The position numbers were made by a program, and so were the translations under genes. Positions 51,834 through 59,148 of a stretch of DNA of 64,000 nt are shown piece by piece. Positions within the stretch are counted from its first letter, which is position 1. Each line of letters begins with the position of its first letter. The stretch covers positions 239,976 through 303,975 of the forward strand of contig NZ_HF570958.1 of the NCBI RefSeq assembly GCF_001046855.1, given 5' to 3'. Source of the stretch: Nostocoides japonicum T1-X7 (GTDB lineage: Bacteria > Actinomycetota > Actinomycetes > Actinomycetales > Dermatophilaceae). The notes under the pieces were generated by a model. That model did not search any database. It saw only the letters and a list, made by a program, of their open reading frames with translations, and was not told the DNA's origin.

Positions 51834-52949
51834 TTAGGCGCCGGAAGCCTTCCGGGATGCCTTGCGGGCCTTGCCGCGCGACCACAGACTGTCGAGCACG
51901 CCCCGCACGACGTCCTCGCTGTCAGGCATCAAGTGACCGTACGTTGTGAGGACCAGAGATGCGTTGGAGTGCCCCAGATAGTCGGCCACGACGTTGACTG
52001 GTACCCCCTTCGACAGCAACACACTGGCGAAGTGGTGGCGTAGGTCGTGAGGCGTTGTCCCCTCCGGGACGTTCTCCGCCTTCTCCACCGCTACCTTGAA
52101 CGAGGCCGAGTACTTGTCCTGACGGGGAGGTTTCCCCGCGCCTGTCGTGATGATCGTGCCGTCCTCGCCCGGCGGGTATGCCGCGACGTGGGCCGACAGC
52201 AGCGGCACGACGTCCTTGGCGAGGGGGATGAACCGATCCGACGACGGCGTCTTGAGCGGCCCGAACCCGTGCCCGCCCCGCCCCAACTGCTGCTGCACGT
52301 GGACGATTCGGCGCAGGAAGTCGACGTCTGAGACGCGGAGCCCGAGGAGTTCGCTGATCCGCAACCCGAGGGCGGCCTGGAGTGTCACACCGACGCGGTA
52401 GCGCTCAGGCATGGCGGCCGTGAGGGTCTGCACCTGCTCGACAGTGAGAGGCACGACCTTGGCCCTCTCGATCTTTGGCAGCGTGATCTTCGACGTGCAC
52501 GGCGAACGCCCGATGACGCGGTCCTCCACGGCCCCGGCGAAGATCGCCTTCACGAACGTGTAGAGGCTGGACATGGACTGCGGCCCGATGACCTTCGATC
52601 GGTCCGCCACAAACGCTTGAATGTCGGTGGGCTTCACGGCGCGCATCCGCCTTGCGCCGAGTCCCGAGTCGGTCAGGTGCCGCAGACACGTGGCGCGCTG
52701 ATTCTGAGAGGACTCGCGGTACACGCGGGAGTCGGTCCACCGCTTCGCGTAAGTGCTGACCGTCGTCTTGTCCCCGGGCGCCGTGTGCGTGCCCTCGTCG
52801 ACGGCCGTCCGCTGGGCCCGTAGCCACGCCTGCGCGGCCCGCGACCCCGTGAAGGTCTTGGAGTGCTGCTTGCCGTCCTCGTCGCGGTACCGGGCCCGGA
52901 TGCGCCCCGAGGGCAGCCGGTCGAGCCCAGGGGGCAGGCCGCCGCTCAC
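51834..52949 (-). CDS. Tyrosine-type integrase
   Basis: A 371-aa site-specific recombinase. The N-terminal arm/core-binding region (about 1-160) is SAM-like helical. The catalytic domain (about 175-345) has Arg in LGLRISELLGL, His-x-x-Arg in TPHDLRHHFASVLLSKG, His in LGHSNASLV and the nucleophile Tyr in LTTYGHLMPD. It inserts and excises the element. The GTG start overlaps the stop of the Xis-like gene (GTGA), so the two are coupled. It is the outermost gene at the left end of the element, as is common. The att core could not be assigned: there is no tRNA nearby and the right end lies outside the window. Confidence 0.92.
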   Translation of the reverse strand: MSGGLPPGLDRLPSGRIRARYRDEDGKQHSKTFTGSRAAQAWLRAQRTAVDEGTHTAPGDKTTVSTYAKRWTDSRVYRESSQNQRATCLRHLTDSGLGARRMRAVKPTDIQAFVADRSKVIGPQSMSSLYTFVKAIFAGAVEDRVIGRSPCTSKITLPKIERAKVVPLTVEQVQTLTAAMPERYRVGVTLQAALGLRISELLGLRVSDVDFLRRIVHVQQQLGRGGHGFGPLKTPSSDRFIPLAKDVVPLLSAHVAAYPPGEDGTIITTGAGKPPRQDKYSASFKVAVEKAENVPEGTTPHDLRHHFASVLLSKGVPVNVVADYLGHSNASLVLTTYGHLMPDSEDVVRGVLDSLWSRGKARKASRKASGA

Positions 52950-53200
52950 TCGCTGATCCCATCCAAGGTCGCCTCGACCTCGTCGAGGGTCATGCCCTCA
53001 CCGTTCGCGAAGGCGCTGATGGCGGCCTGCCCTCCACGGCGTCCGACGCGGTTGCCGCGGCTGTCGTCGACGAGCACGTACAGGCCGTAGTCGAGGGCGA
53101 GCGGGTCGCGGCGTCGCGTCTTCACGAGGATGTACCCGCGGCGGGCCGCCATCCGGCGCAGTCGGTTCTCGCGGACCTTGTCACTCTGTGTCTCTGTCAT
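52946..53200 (-). CDS. Small basic protein, probable excisionase or regulator
   Basis: An 84-aa protein beginning MTETQSDKVRENRLRRMAAR. It has a basic helical start (about 8-22), then strands (GYILVKTRRRDPLALDYGLY, VDDSRGNRVGR) and an acidic tail (MTLDEVEATLDGISE). It overlaps the integrase start by 4 bases, the normal position of a recombination directionality factor in such elements, but no clear HTH was recognised. A 12-bp direct repeat array (53199-53246) lies directly at its start. A Cro-like or AlpA-like role is the alternative. Confidence 0.55.
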   Translation of the reverse strand: MTETQSDKVRENRLRRMAARRGYILVKTRRRDPLALDYGLYVLVDDSRGNRVGRRGGQAAISAFANGEGMTLDEVEATLDGISE

Positions 53201-53246
53201 GCCAGACAGTATGCCAGAGGTGATGCCAGAAGACATGCCGGACATG
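53199..53246. repeat. Four direct repeats with 12-bp period
   Basis: ATGCCAGACAGT, ATGCCAGAGGTG, ATGCCAGAAGAC and ATGCCGGACATG follow one another without gap. The shared core is ATGCC(A/G)GA at exact 12-bp steps. The array overlaps the start of the Xis-like gene and lies in its promoter, a typical place for operator or iteron sites. Confidence 0.7.
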
Positions 53247-53247
53247 C

Positions 53248-53460
53248 TCACGACCGGCGCGCGATCCGCGCGACCGTGTCGCGTGACAGGCCCGGCATCG
53301 CCATCTCGTCGCAGAGACGCATGGCCGAGACGCCGTAGTCGACCACGGCCTCACGCATCAGCGCGTCACGGTGCGCGGTCATGGCCTGGGCGGCGACGGC
53401 GGCCTCTATGGCGGCGGTGACGGCGGCGGCCTGCTTGTCGCTGAGCGCGTACCTCTTCAT
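53248..53460 (-). CDS. Small HTH protein, candidate element regulator
   Basis: A 70-aa protein beginning MKRYALSDKQAAAVTAAIEA. The C-terminal half reads DYGVSAMRLCDEMAMPGL then SRDTVARIARRS, which fits a resolvase/Cro-like helix-turn-helix. ATG 53460 has AGGATCAGG upstream. It is co-directional with the Xis-like and integrase genes and is the only repressor-sized candidate visible, so it may hold the element quiet. A long conventional CI-type repressor was not found. A short AT-richer stretch with a two-block repeat follows upstream. Confidence 0.55.
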   Translation of the reverse strand: MKRYALSDKQAAAVTAAIEAAVAAQAMTAHRDALMREAVVDYGVSAMRLCDEMAMPGLSRDTVARIARRS

Positions 53461-53479
53461 CCTGATCCTCTCGCGGAAT

Positions 53480-53522
53480 GTACACCCGTTTAACGTATCC
53501 ACTTGTGACACAACGGGATTCG
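53480..53522. repeat. Two-block repeat, copy 1
   Basis: Block A is GTACACCCGTTTAAC (53480-53494), block B is GACACAACGGGATTCG (53507-53522). Both recur at 59096-59130. CCCGTT and AACGGG form an inverted pair across the blocks. It lies upstream of the 70-aa HTH gene and probably contains a promoter or operator. Confidence 0.7.
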
Positions 53523-53697
53523 ATAACGCCAAGTCTACCGAATGTCGCCGACACCACGTACACTTGCAGCCAGATCGAGAGCGACGGTCTCGGGGTCCCA
53601 CCACAGACCTTGTAGGTCGTCCCCCACATCACAGGGGGGCGGCCACCCCTACGGGGGCCGTCGCCCGGCGACCCCCGAACCGCCACGGAGGGCCGCC

Positions 53698-53790
53698 TTG
53701 AAGATCGTCAAGAGCACCGCGAGGTACTTCCTCGCGCTCTACCCACTCACCCTCGCTGCCGTCGTCGTCGGCTGGGTGATCGCCCGATGA
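53698..53790 (+). CDS. Tiny membrane protein, 30 aa
   Basis: A 30-residue ORF from TTG 53698 (GGAGGG about 6 bases upstream). It has a basic start (KIVKSTARYF) and one transmembrane helix (LALYPLTLAAVVVGWVIA). Its stop overlaps the next gene by ATGA, and that coupling is the main support for its being translated. A role as a holin-like or membrane accessory peptide is only a guess. Confidence 0.5.
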   Translation: MKIVKSTARYFLALYPLTLAAVVVGWVIAR

Positions 53791-54713
53791 CCAAACCCCG
53801 GAAGGGCGACACCCCGGCCCTGACAGATCAGGGACCGGGGCGTCGGTCTTCCGCCACGGAAGCCGACGCCAGCATAGACACCGTGACCGACAGCGTCGCG
53901 GTCCACGTTACGCAGCACGACCCCGACGCCCTCGACTACTCGCAGGTCGTGAACCTCGTCATGCTCGACCCCCGCCTCAGCCCGGCAGCCCGCTGCCTCT
54001 ACGCCATCCTCGTGTCCTACGCCAAGATCGGGCAGATCAGCAGCGGCCAGCAGCACGACGTGTACCCCTCACAGAAGCGGATCGCGGCCCAGATGGGCAA
54101 GAGCGTCGACGTCGTCCAGCGGCTCATGAAGGAACTCGAAGGCGCGGGCGTCATCACCCGCGCCCGCCAGTACCGCAAGAACGGTACGCGCGCCGTGGAC
54201 CTCATCCACCTGCACGACCGGCAGATGCTCGCAGCCCATAAGGCCGCAGAAACACGGCAGCAAGAACGAGAGCCATCTATGAACAAGAAGGATCTTGAAC
54301 CAGAACCATCACTGGCTGGCTGTTCCGGCTCGCTTCGCTCGCCGGGCCCAGACACGTCTGGGCCGCGGCGCACATCAGCAGTAGAGGCATACGACAAGGC
54401 CATCGAGGCGAACAAGCGGGCAGCCCGTCTCATCCAAGACGTCGCCGCGGCGCACAGCGTCTACGTCCACGTCCAGTCGTGGTTCGACCGGCCCAACGCC
54501 GCGGGAAGCCCCTGCAGGCCGCTCCGAGACGTCATCTCCGACCGCATGCAGGCAGGCGTGTCCGAGGACACCGCCCGTGAAATCGTCGAGGACGCTCTCA
54601 GCGACGCGTTCAGGGAATGGGGCGGTAAGGAGCCGCAGCCCAACAAGACGTGGTTCCTGGAGGCAGCCACGAAGCACGCCCGGCGGCACCTCGCCGACCT
54701 GGAGGCGTGGTGA
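53787..54713 (+). CDS. HTH replication-initiator-like protein
   Basis: A 308-aa protein with a central winged-helix/HTH_36-like domain (about 45-130). Its features are LDYSQVVNLVMLDPRLSPAA, then YPSQKRIAAQMGKSVDVVQR, where the helix-turn-helix is plain. The C-terminal third (about 195-305) is helical and resembles plasmid or AICE replication proteins. A GC-rich inverted repeat (54345-54364) lies inside the gene, as origins do in some actinomycete rep genes. It overlaps both the 30-aa gene and the 81-aa gene. Initiation of element replication is likely but not certain; a transcription regulator is the alternative. Confidence 0.65.
   Translation: MTKPRKGDTPALTDQGPGRRSSATEADASIDTVTDSVAVHVTQHDPDALDYSQVVNLVMLDPRLSPAARCLYAILVSYAKIGQISSGQQHDVYPSQKRIAAQMGKSVDVVQRLMKELEGAGVITRARQYRKNGTRAVDLIHLHDRQMLAAHKAAETRQQEREPSMNKKDLEPEPSLAGCSGSLRSPGPDTSGPRRTSAVEAYDKAIEANKRAARLIQDVAAAHSVYVHVQSWFDRPNAAGSPCRPLRDVISDRMQAGVSEDTAREIVEDALSDAFREWGGKEPQPNKTWFLEAATKHARRHLADLEAW
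54345..54364. repeat. Perfect inverted repeat inside the HTH/rep-like gene
   Basis: GGCCCAGAC (54345-54353) and GTCTGGGCC (54356-54364) form a 9-bp stem with a 2-base loop. Being inside a coding region makes it unlikely as a simple terminator. It may be an origin structure or a pause site. Confidence 0.55.
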
Positions 54714-54958
54714 TGACGGGCGAGCACCAGTGGCGGGCGGCGGTGACGGTCCCGGTGTCGGAGCGTCAGGCCCGGCTGGGTCTGATCCGTGGCCGTCTTC
54801 ACCTGCCGGAGCGGCAGACCGTGTCCGTCGAGGACGTGTACTGCGCGTCTTGTCGTCGCCCGTTCGACGATGTCGCCGACGAGCCGTGCGTGGTCGGTCG
54901 CCACTTGCACGGCGGCCCGATCGGCACGCGCAAGAACCGGAAGGGGTGGCGGGCATGA
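54713..54958 (+). CDS. Small cysteine-containing protein
   Basis: An 81-aa protein. CASCRRPF (about 46-53) gives a CxxC pair; one more Cys and His follow (CVVGRHLHGG). The C-terminus is basic (GTRKNRKGWRA). This could be a small zinc finger. Start and stop overlap the neighbours (TGATG and ATGA), so it is part of the coupled early operon. No family was recognised. Confidence 0.55.
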   Translation: MTGEHQWRAAVTVPVSERQARLGLIRGRLHLPERQTVSVEDVYCASCRRPFDDVADEPCVVGRHLHGGPIGTRKNRKGWRA

Positions 54959-55404
54959 TCCGCCCGCCGTACACGTCCATCTGGCGGCCGATCCCCGGCA
55001 CCCAGCGCATCTACTGGGCGTCCGCCGACGGCGAGGTGTGGTCGGCGCACACGAGGCGCGTGCTGAGGCCGTACACCAACTCCAAGGGGTACCTCGTCGT
55101 CGGCTTGTACGCCGAGGGGGTCCGCACCCGGGTGTTCGTGCACCAGGCGGTCCTGGCCGCGTTCCACGGGCCGTGTCCTGAGGGGCTGGAGGCGTGTCAC
55201 GCCGACGACGACCCGCTCAACAACGTCGTGGCGAACCTGAGGTGGGACTCGCACGACGGCAACCTCGACGACAAGGTCGCCCGCCGCACCCACTGCCCTC
55301 ACGGGCACCCGGTCGAGCCGCGCCGGTACTGCCGCACCTGTAGGCGCCTGTACATGCGTGCCCGCCGGGCCCGCACCACCACCACCGAAAGGGTCGCATC
55401 ATGA
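54955..55404 (+). CDS. HNH endonuclease of the NUMOD4 type
   Basis: A 149-aa nuclease. An N-terminal NUMOD4-like part is seen (SIWRPIPGTQRIYWASADGE, about 8-27). The HNH motif covers VHQAVLAAFHG (about 62) and EACHADDDPLNNVVANLRW (about 79-98), with the catalytic His and the Asn. A C-terminal CxxC pair is CRTCRRLY. It is free-standing, as in many phages and homing elements. It overlaps both neighbours by ATGA. Confidence 0.8.
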   Translation: MIRPPYTSIWRPIPGTQRIYWASADGEVWSAHTRRVLRPYTNSKGYLVVGLYAEGVRTRVFVHQAVLAAFHGPCPEGLEACHADDDPLNNVVANLRWDSHDGNLDDKVARRTHCPHGHPVEPRRYCRTCRRLYMRARRARTTTTERVAS

Positions 55405-57167
55405 CCAAGGTTTTCTGCCTCGTAACCCTCGCCCTCCCGTTCGCTGGCGTCGCGTACAACGCCGCGCGGCACGACTACCTCGGCGCGTGCGTGTCGGCCC
55501 CAGCCCGTGGCCTCCTGTGGCTGCTCAAGCACCAGGCGCCGCTCGGGTTCGTCGCCGTCATCGTCTACGTCGCCATCGCGGCGACGCGCCCCATGCTGTG
55601 GCTCGGGCCGTGGATCATCCTCGTCGTCGTCGGGTGCGTCCCGGGCCTGGGCCGCCTCGCCCTGCCGAAGCGGAAGCCGGACACGGGCGACTGGTGGTCC
55701 GAGGCGGTCCTCCTCGGCGCGTTCCGGGCCGCGGGGCTCGTCAAGGGCGACGGCGTGATGCTGTCCCGTGTCGGGGCTCCTCGTCACGTCGACGGGCGCG
55801 GCACCGCGGTCGCCGTGCGGCTCCCCGCCGGGGTCACCTACAGCCGGGTCGTGGCGCAGCGTGAGGCGCTCGCGGCAGCCCTGCGGCGGCCCCTCGCGCA
55901 CGTCTCGATCACGCAGGCCCCCACCGACCCCGCCGACGTCGTGAGGATCGCCGTGATGAAGCCGCTCGTCCTCGACGCGCGCGACCCGCACATCGTGACC
56001 GCGCTCCACGACCTGCCGCCCGACCACGACCTCACCGCCGACTGGCGTCGTGGCATCCCCATCGGCCGCGACACCACCGGCCGCGACGTGACCCTACCCA
56101 CCTACGACGTCGGCCTGGCCCTCATCGCAGGCAACCCCGCCTCGGGCAAGACGTCGCTGCTGTGGGCCATCGCCGCCACCTACGCCTACGACCCCGACGC
56201 GCTCCTGTGGGTCACCGACGGCAAGGGCGCCACGGACGACTGGGGCCCGCTCCGGGCCCGCTGCGCCGGGTACGTGATGGCATCAGACGACACCTACGAG
56301 GCCGACCTGCTCGACCTGCTCCGCACCGTGCAAGCCGAGGTCCGGGCCCGGCTCACCGCCGGAGGCCGCGACCACCCGGGTGGACTGCTCCTCCTGGAGG
56401 AGTACCTGTCACACCGGCACAACCTGTCGAAGGCGGGCCGCGACGAGTTCGACCGGCTCGTCAAGGTCATCGCGATGCAGTGCCGCGCGGCGAACATCCT
56501 CGTCGTCGCGGCGGTGCATCAGGCCACGGTCGCGGAGATTCCGTCGGTCATCCGCGCACAGTCCGCGGTGCGCGTATGCATGCGTGTCGGGTCTGGGTCG
56601 GACGCCGCGGTCATCCTCGGCCACCAGCCGACCGCGGCCCTGCCCACCGTGCCCGGTCAGGCGATCGTCAACACGGGCGGTGAGGACCGGGCCGTGCGCG
56701 TGGACTGGCTGCAGAAGAGCCAGTGGCCCGCACTCGCTCACCGTGCATGCACGCAGCATGCACGCACGCACCCTCAGCCCGAGCCGGACCGTGCACCTGA
56801 CCGTGCGCCGGAGTACGTGCCCGTGCACGGCCACGACGGCTACACCGTGTGCACGGCCACCGGCAACGTGCGCATGCCCCGCCTCGTGTGCGCCGCACGG
56901 CTCATCGTGGAGGCGGACCCCGCCGAGGCCCTCGCGCCCGCCGTCCTCCTGTCGCTGCTGCCCGAGGAGGTCCGTCCCTCGTCCACGAAGGCCCTCGCCC
57001 AGGCCCTCAAGGGCTACGGCTGGAGCAGCCGCATGGTCACCCTCGACGGGAAGCGGGTCCGCGCCTACGTCGCTCAAGACATCCGCGACCACATTGCCGG
57101 ACCCGTCCGGCAAGCGTCCGGCACCCGTCCCGCCCGGACAGATGCTCAGGAGCCCGCAGCCCGCTGA
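55401..57167 (+). CDS. FtsK/SpoIIIE-like DNA translocase
   Basis: A 588-aa protein. Two N-terminal membrane segments (about 5-25 and 45-85, including FVAVIVYVAIAATRPMLWLG) are followed by a cytoplasmic ATPase. Walker A is IAGNPASGKTSLLWA (about 232-246), Walker B-like is GGLLLLEEYLSH (about 330), and a RecA-like core continues to about 430. A C-terminal domain follows, with a winged-helix-like end (about 505-575). This is the TraB/FtsK type used by actinomycete integrative conjugative elements to pump double-stranded DNA. It is unusual in a phage-like element. It overlaps the HNH gene by ATGA and is followed by the terminase fusion after 133 bases. Confidence 0.82.
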   Translation: MTKVFCLVTLALPFAGVAYNAARHDYLGACVSAPARGLLWLLKHQAPLGFVAVIVYVAIAATRPMLWLGPWIILVVVGCVPGLGRLALPKRKPDTGDWWSEAVLLGAFRAAGLVKGDGVMLSRVGAPRHVDGRGTAVAVRLPAGVTYSRVVAQREALAAALRRPLAHVSITQAPTDPADVVRIAVMKPLVLDARDPHIVTALHDLPPDHDLTADWRRGIPIGRDTTGRDVTLPTYDVGLALIAGNPASGKTSLLWAIAATYAYDPDALLWVTDGKGATDDWGPLRARCAGYVMASDDTYEADLLDLLRTVQAEVRARLTAGGRDHPGGLLLLEEYLSHRHNLSKAGRDEFDRLVKVIAMQCRAANILVVAAVHQATVAEIPSVIRAQSAVRVCMRVGSGSDAAVILGHQPTAALPTVPGQAIVNTGGEDRAVRVDWLQKSQWPALAHRACTQHARTHPQPEPDRAPDRAPEYVPVHGHDGYTVCTATGNVRMPRLVCAARLIVEADPAEALAPAVLLSLLPEEVRPSSTKALAQALKGYGWSSRMVTLDGKRVRAYVAQDIRDHIAGPVRQASGTRPARTDAQEPAAR

Positions 57168-57300
57168 CCAGCGGAAACGTCGAGGACGGATCGCGTGCCG
57201 GGTCCCCGCAACCCCAGGAACCCGGCCCATCCGTCCGAACCGTCCGCGGCCAGACGCAAGACCGACCGGCGACGTACCGTCCGCGTGAGAGGAGGACACC

Positions 57301-59094
57301 ATGCCCAGCACCAAGTGGACTGGGCGCCGACTCATGGCCGCCCGCGCCGCCGTCGCCGCCACACTCCCGGCCCCGTGCGGCCAGTGCGGCAAGACCGTGC
57401 ACCCCACCGACGCATGGGTCATCGGGCACAAGATCCCCCGCGTGCTCCGACCCGACCTGACCTGGGAGCCGACCAACTGGCAAGTCGAGCACCGCGCATG
57501 CTCCGACCGGACCGGCGCAGCCGTCGCGAAACAGAAACGCGAACTCGCGATTCTTCCCACCGCAGCCCCGGGAAACCCCGCGCCGTTTCCGTCGTCTCTC
57601 TCCCCGGCCCAGCGGGCGCCTGTTGCGGTCCGTGAGGGCCTGTCGTGGTCGGTGGAGGTCATGCGCGCCACGCCGTGGTTGGCGGAGTTCGCTGAGGTCC
57701 CGGAGGACGCGTCGCCGCCGCTGTGGATGAGCCCGCCTCACCCGGACGCGGTGGATTCGTATGGCGCGGAGACGGTCGCGTGGATCGAGCGGACGCAGCG
57801 GCTCCGCCTGAGGTGGTGGCAGCGTCTGGCGATCGTCCGGCAACTGGAGCATGCCGCGGACGGGTCGCTGTGCTGGCGCACGGTGCTGGAGTCGGCCCCT
57901 CGACGGTCGGGGAAGAGCGTCCGCATCCGGGGGATGGCGCTGTGGCGGATGGCGCACGCGGAGCGGTTCGGGGAGCGCCAGGAGGTGGTGCACACGGGGT
58001 CCGATCTGGCGGTGTGCCGGAAGGTGCAGAAGGACGCGTGGCGGTGGGGTGAGGCGCAGGAGTGGACGGTGGTGCGCGGCAACGGGAAGGAGGCGATGGA
58101 GACCCCGGACGGTGACACGTGGCTGGTGCGGGCGCAGAGCGCCGTCTACGGGTGGGACACGACGTACGGCATCGTGGACGAGTCGTGGGACGTGTCGCCG
58201 GACGCGGTGTCGGAGGGGCTGGAGCCGTCGCTGCTGGAGCGGCTGTGGGCGCAACTGCATATGACGTCGACGGCCCACCGGAAGGCGACGTCTCTGATGC
58301 CGGGCCGGATCGCCGCGGCGCTCGCGACGGACGACGGGGAAACGCTCATCATCCTGTGGGGTGCCCCGCCGGGCGCTGACGTGGGCGACCCGCCCGTGTG
58401 GAGGGCGGCGTCTCCTCACTGGTCCGCGGACCGGGAGCGGATGATCAGGAAGGCGTACGCGCGGGCGCTGGCGGGTGAGGCGGACCCGGAACTCGACGAC
58501 CCGGACCCGATAGCGGGGTTCACGAGCCAGTACCTCAACATGTGGCCGTTGCGGCAGCGGAAGACGCAGCGGGGTGAGGCGGTCGTCGACGAGGCCGCGT
58601 GGGCGCTGCTCGTCGACGACGTCCCGGACGGGGCACCAGCCGCGGCTGCGGTGGAGTCGTGGTTCGCCGATGGTGTGTCCCTGGCGTTGGCGTGGCGTGT
58701 CGCCGAGCAGGTGGTGGTGTCGGTGTCGGATCACCCGGACCTGGCGTCGGCGGTGGAGGCGCTGCGGGAGTCGGGGTTCAAGGGGACGGCGATCGTCGGG
58801 AAGTCGCTCATGACGGACCCGGCCCTGGCGAAGGTCAGGAAGAAGGCCGGTGAGGGACGCGTGGCGGCGGCGGTGCAGGACCTGGGCAGGCTGCTCGCGG
58901 CGGACGCGGTGCGCCACGACGGCGGTGAGCACTTGTCGGGGCAGGTGCTCGCGGTGCGCACGTTGCCGGGGGCGGACGGGCCGCGGATGGCGTCGCAGGG
59001 ACGCGCGGATGCGATCAAGGCTGCGGTGTGGGCGGCGGCCCGGGCGCGGGTCCGGGCGGGGTCGACGCGGATCAAGGTCCTGTCGTCCGCGTAA
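57301..59094 (+). CDS. HNH endonuclease-terminase large subunit fusion
   Basis: A 597-aa packaging motor. Residues 1 to about 85 are an HNH domain: CGQCGKTVHPTDAWVIGHK (about 22-40), then PTNWQVEHRACSDRTG (about 58-73). From about 95 the terminase follows: the ATPase Walker A is SAPRRSGKSVRIRG (about 199-212) and the Walker B-like stretch is YGIVDESWDV (about 289). The C-terminal nuclease part has acidic residues (for example about 400 and 450). In most phages of this group the HNH protein is a separate gene beside terminase and is needed for cutting. Here one reading frame carries both. GAGAGGAGGACACC precedes ATG 57301. A separate small terminase was not seen. Confidence 0.85.
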   Translation: MPSTKWTGRRLMAARAAVAATLPAPCGQCGKTVHPTDAWVIGHKIPRVLRPDLTWEPTNWQVEHRACSDRTGAAVAKQKRELAILPTAAPGNPAPFPSSLSPAQRAPVAVREGLSWSVEVMRATPWLAEFAEVPEDASPPLWMSPPHPDAVDSYGAETVAWIERTQRLRLRWWQRLAIVRQLEHAADGSLCWRTVLESAPRRSGKSVRIRGMALWRMAHAERFGERQEVVHTGSDLAVCRKVQKDAWRWGEAQEWTVVRGNGKEAMETPDGDTWLVRAQSAVYGWDTTYGIVDESWDVSPDAVSEGLEPSLLERLWAQLHMTSTAHRKATSLMPGRIAAALATDDGETLIILWGAPPGADVGDPPVWRAASPHWSADRERMIRKAYARALAGEADPELDDPDPIAGFTSQYLNMWPLRQRKTQRGEAVVDEAAWALLVDDVPDGAPAAAAVESWFADGVSLALAWRVAEQVVVSVSDHPDLASAVEALRESGFKGTAIVGKSLMTDPALAKVRKKAGEGRVAAAVQDLGRLLAADAVRHDGGEHLSGQVLAVRTLPGADGPRMASQGRADAIKAAVWAAARARVRAGSTRIKVLSSA

Positions 59095-59095
59095 C

Positions 59096-59130
59096 GTGCA
59101 CCCGTTTAACCCGCGACACAACGGGATTCG
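59096..59130. repeat. Two-block repeat, copy 2
   Basis: Block A (GTGCACCCGTTTAAC, 59096-59110) and block B (GACACAACGGGATTCG, 59115-59130) match copy 1 at 53480-53522, with a shorter gap. It lies between the terminase fusion and portal genes and may be a late promoter or repressor site. Confidence 0.7.
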
Positions 59131-59148
59131 GTCAGTCACCATGCGCGC

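Noticed and set aside
57168..57300. A small terminase or extra ORF from GTG 57195 into the HNH-terminase gene
   Set aside because: It runs through the terminase fusion in another frame with Arg/Pro-rich shadow composition, and the ATG at 57301 has a strong ribosome site.
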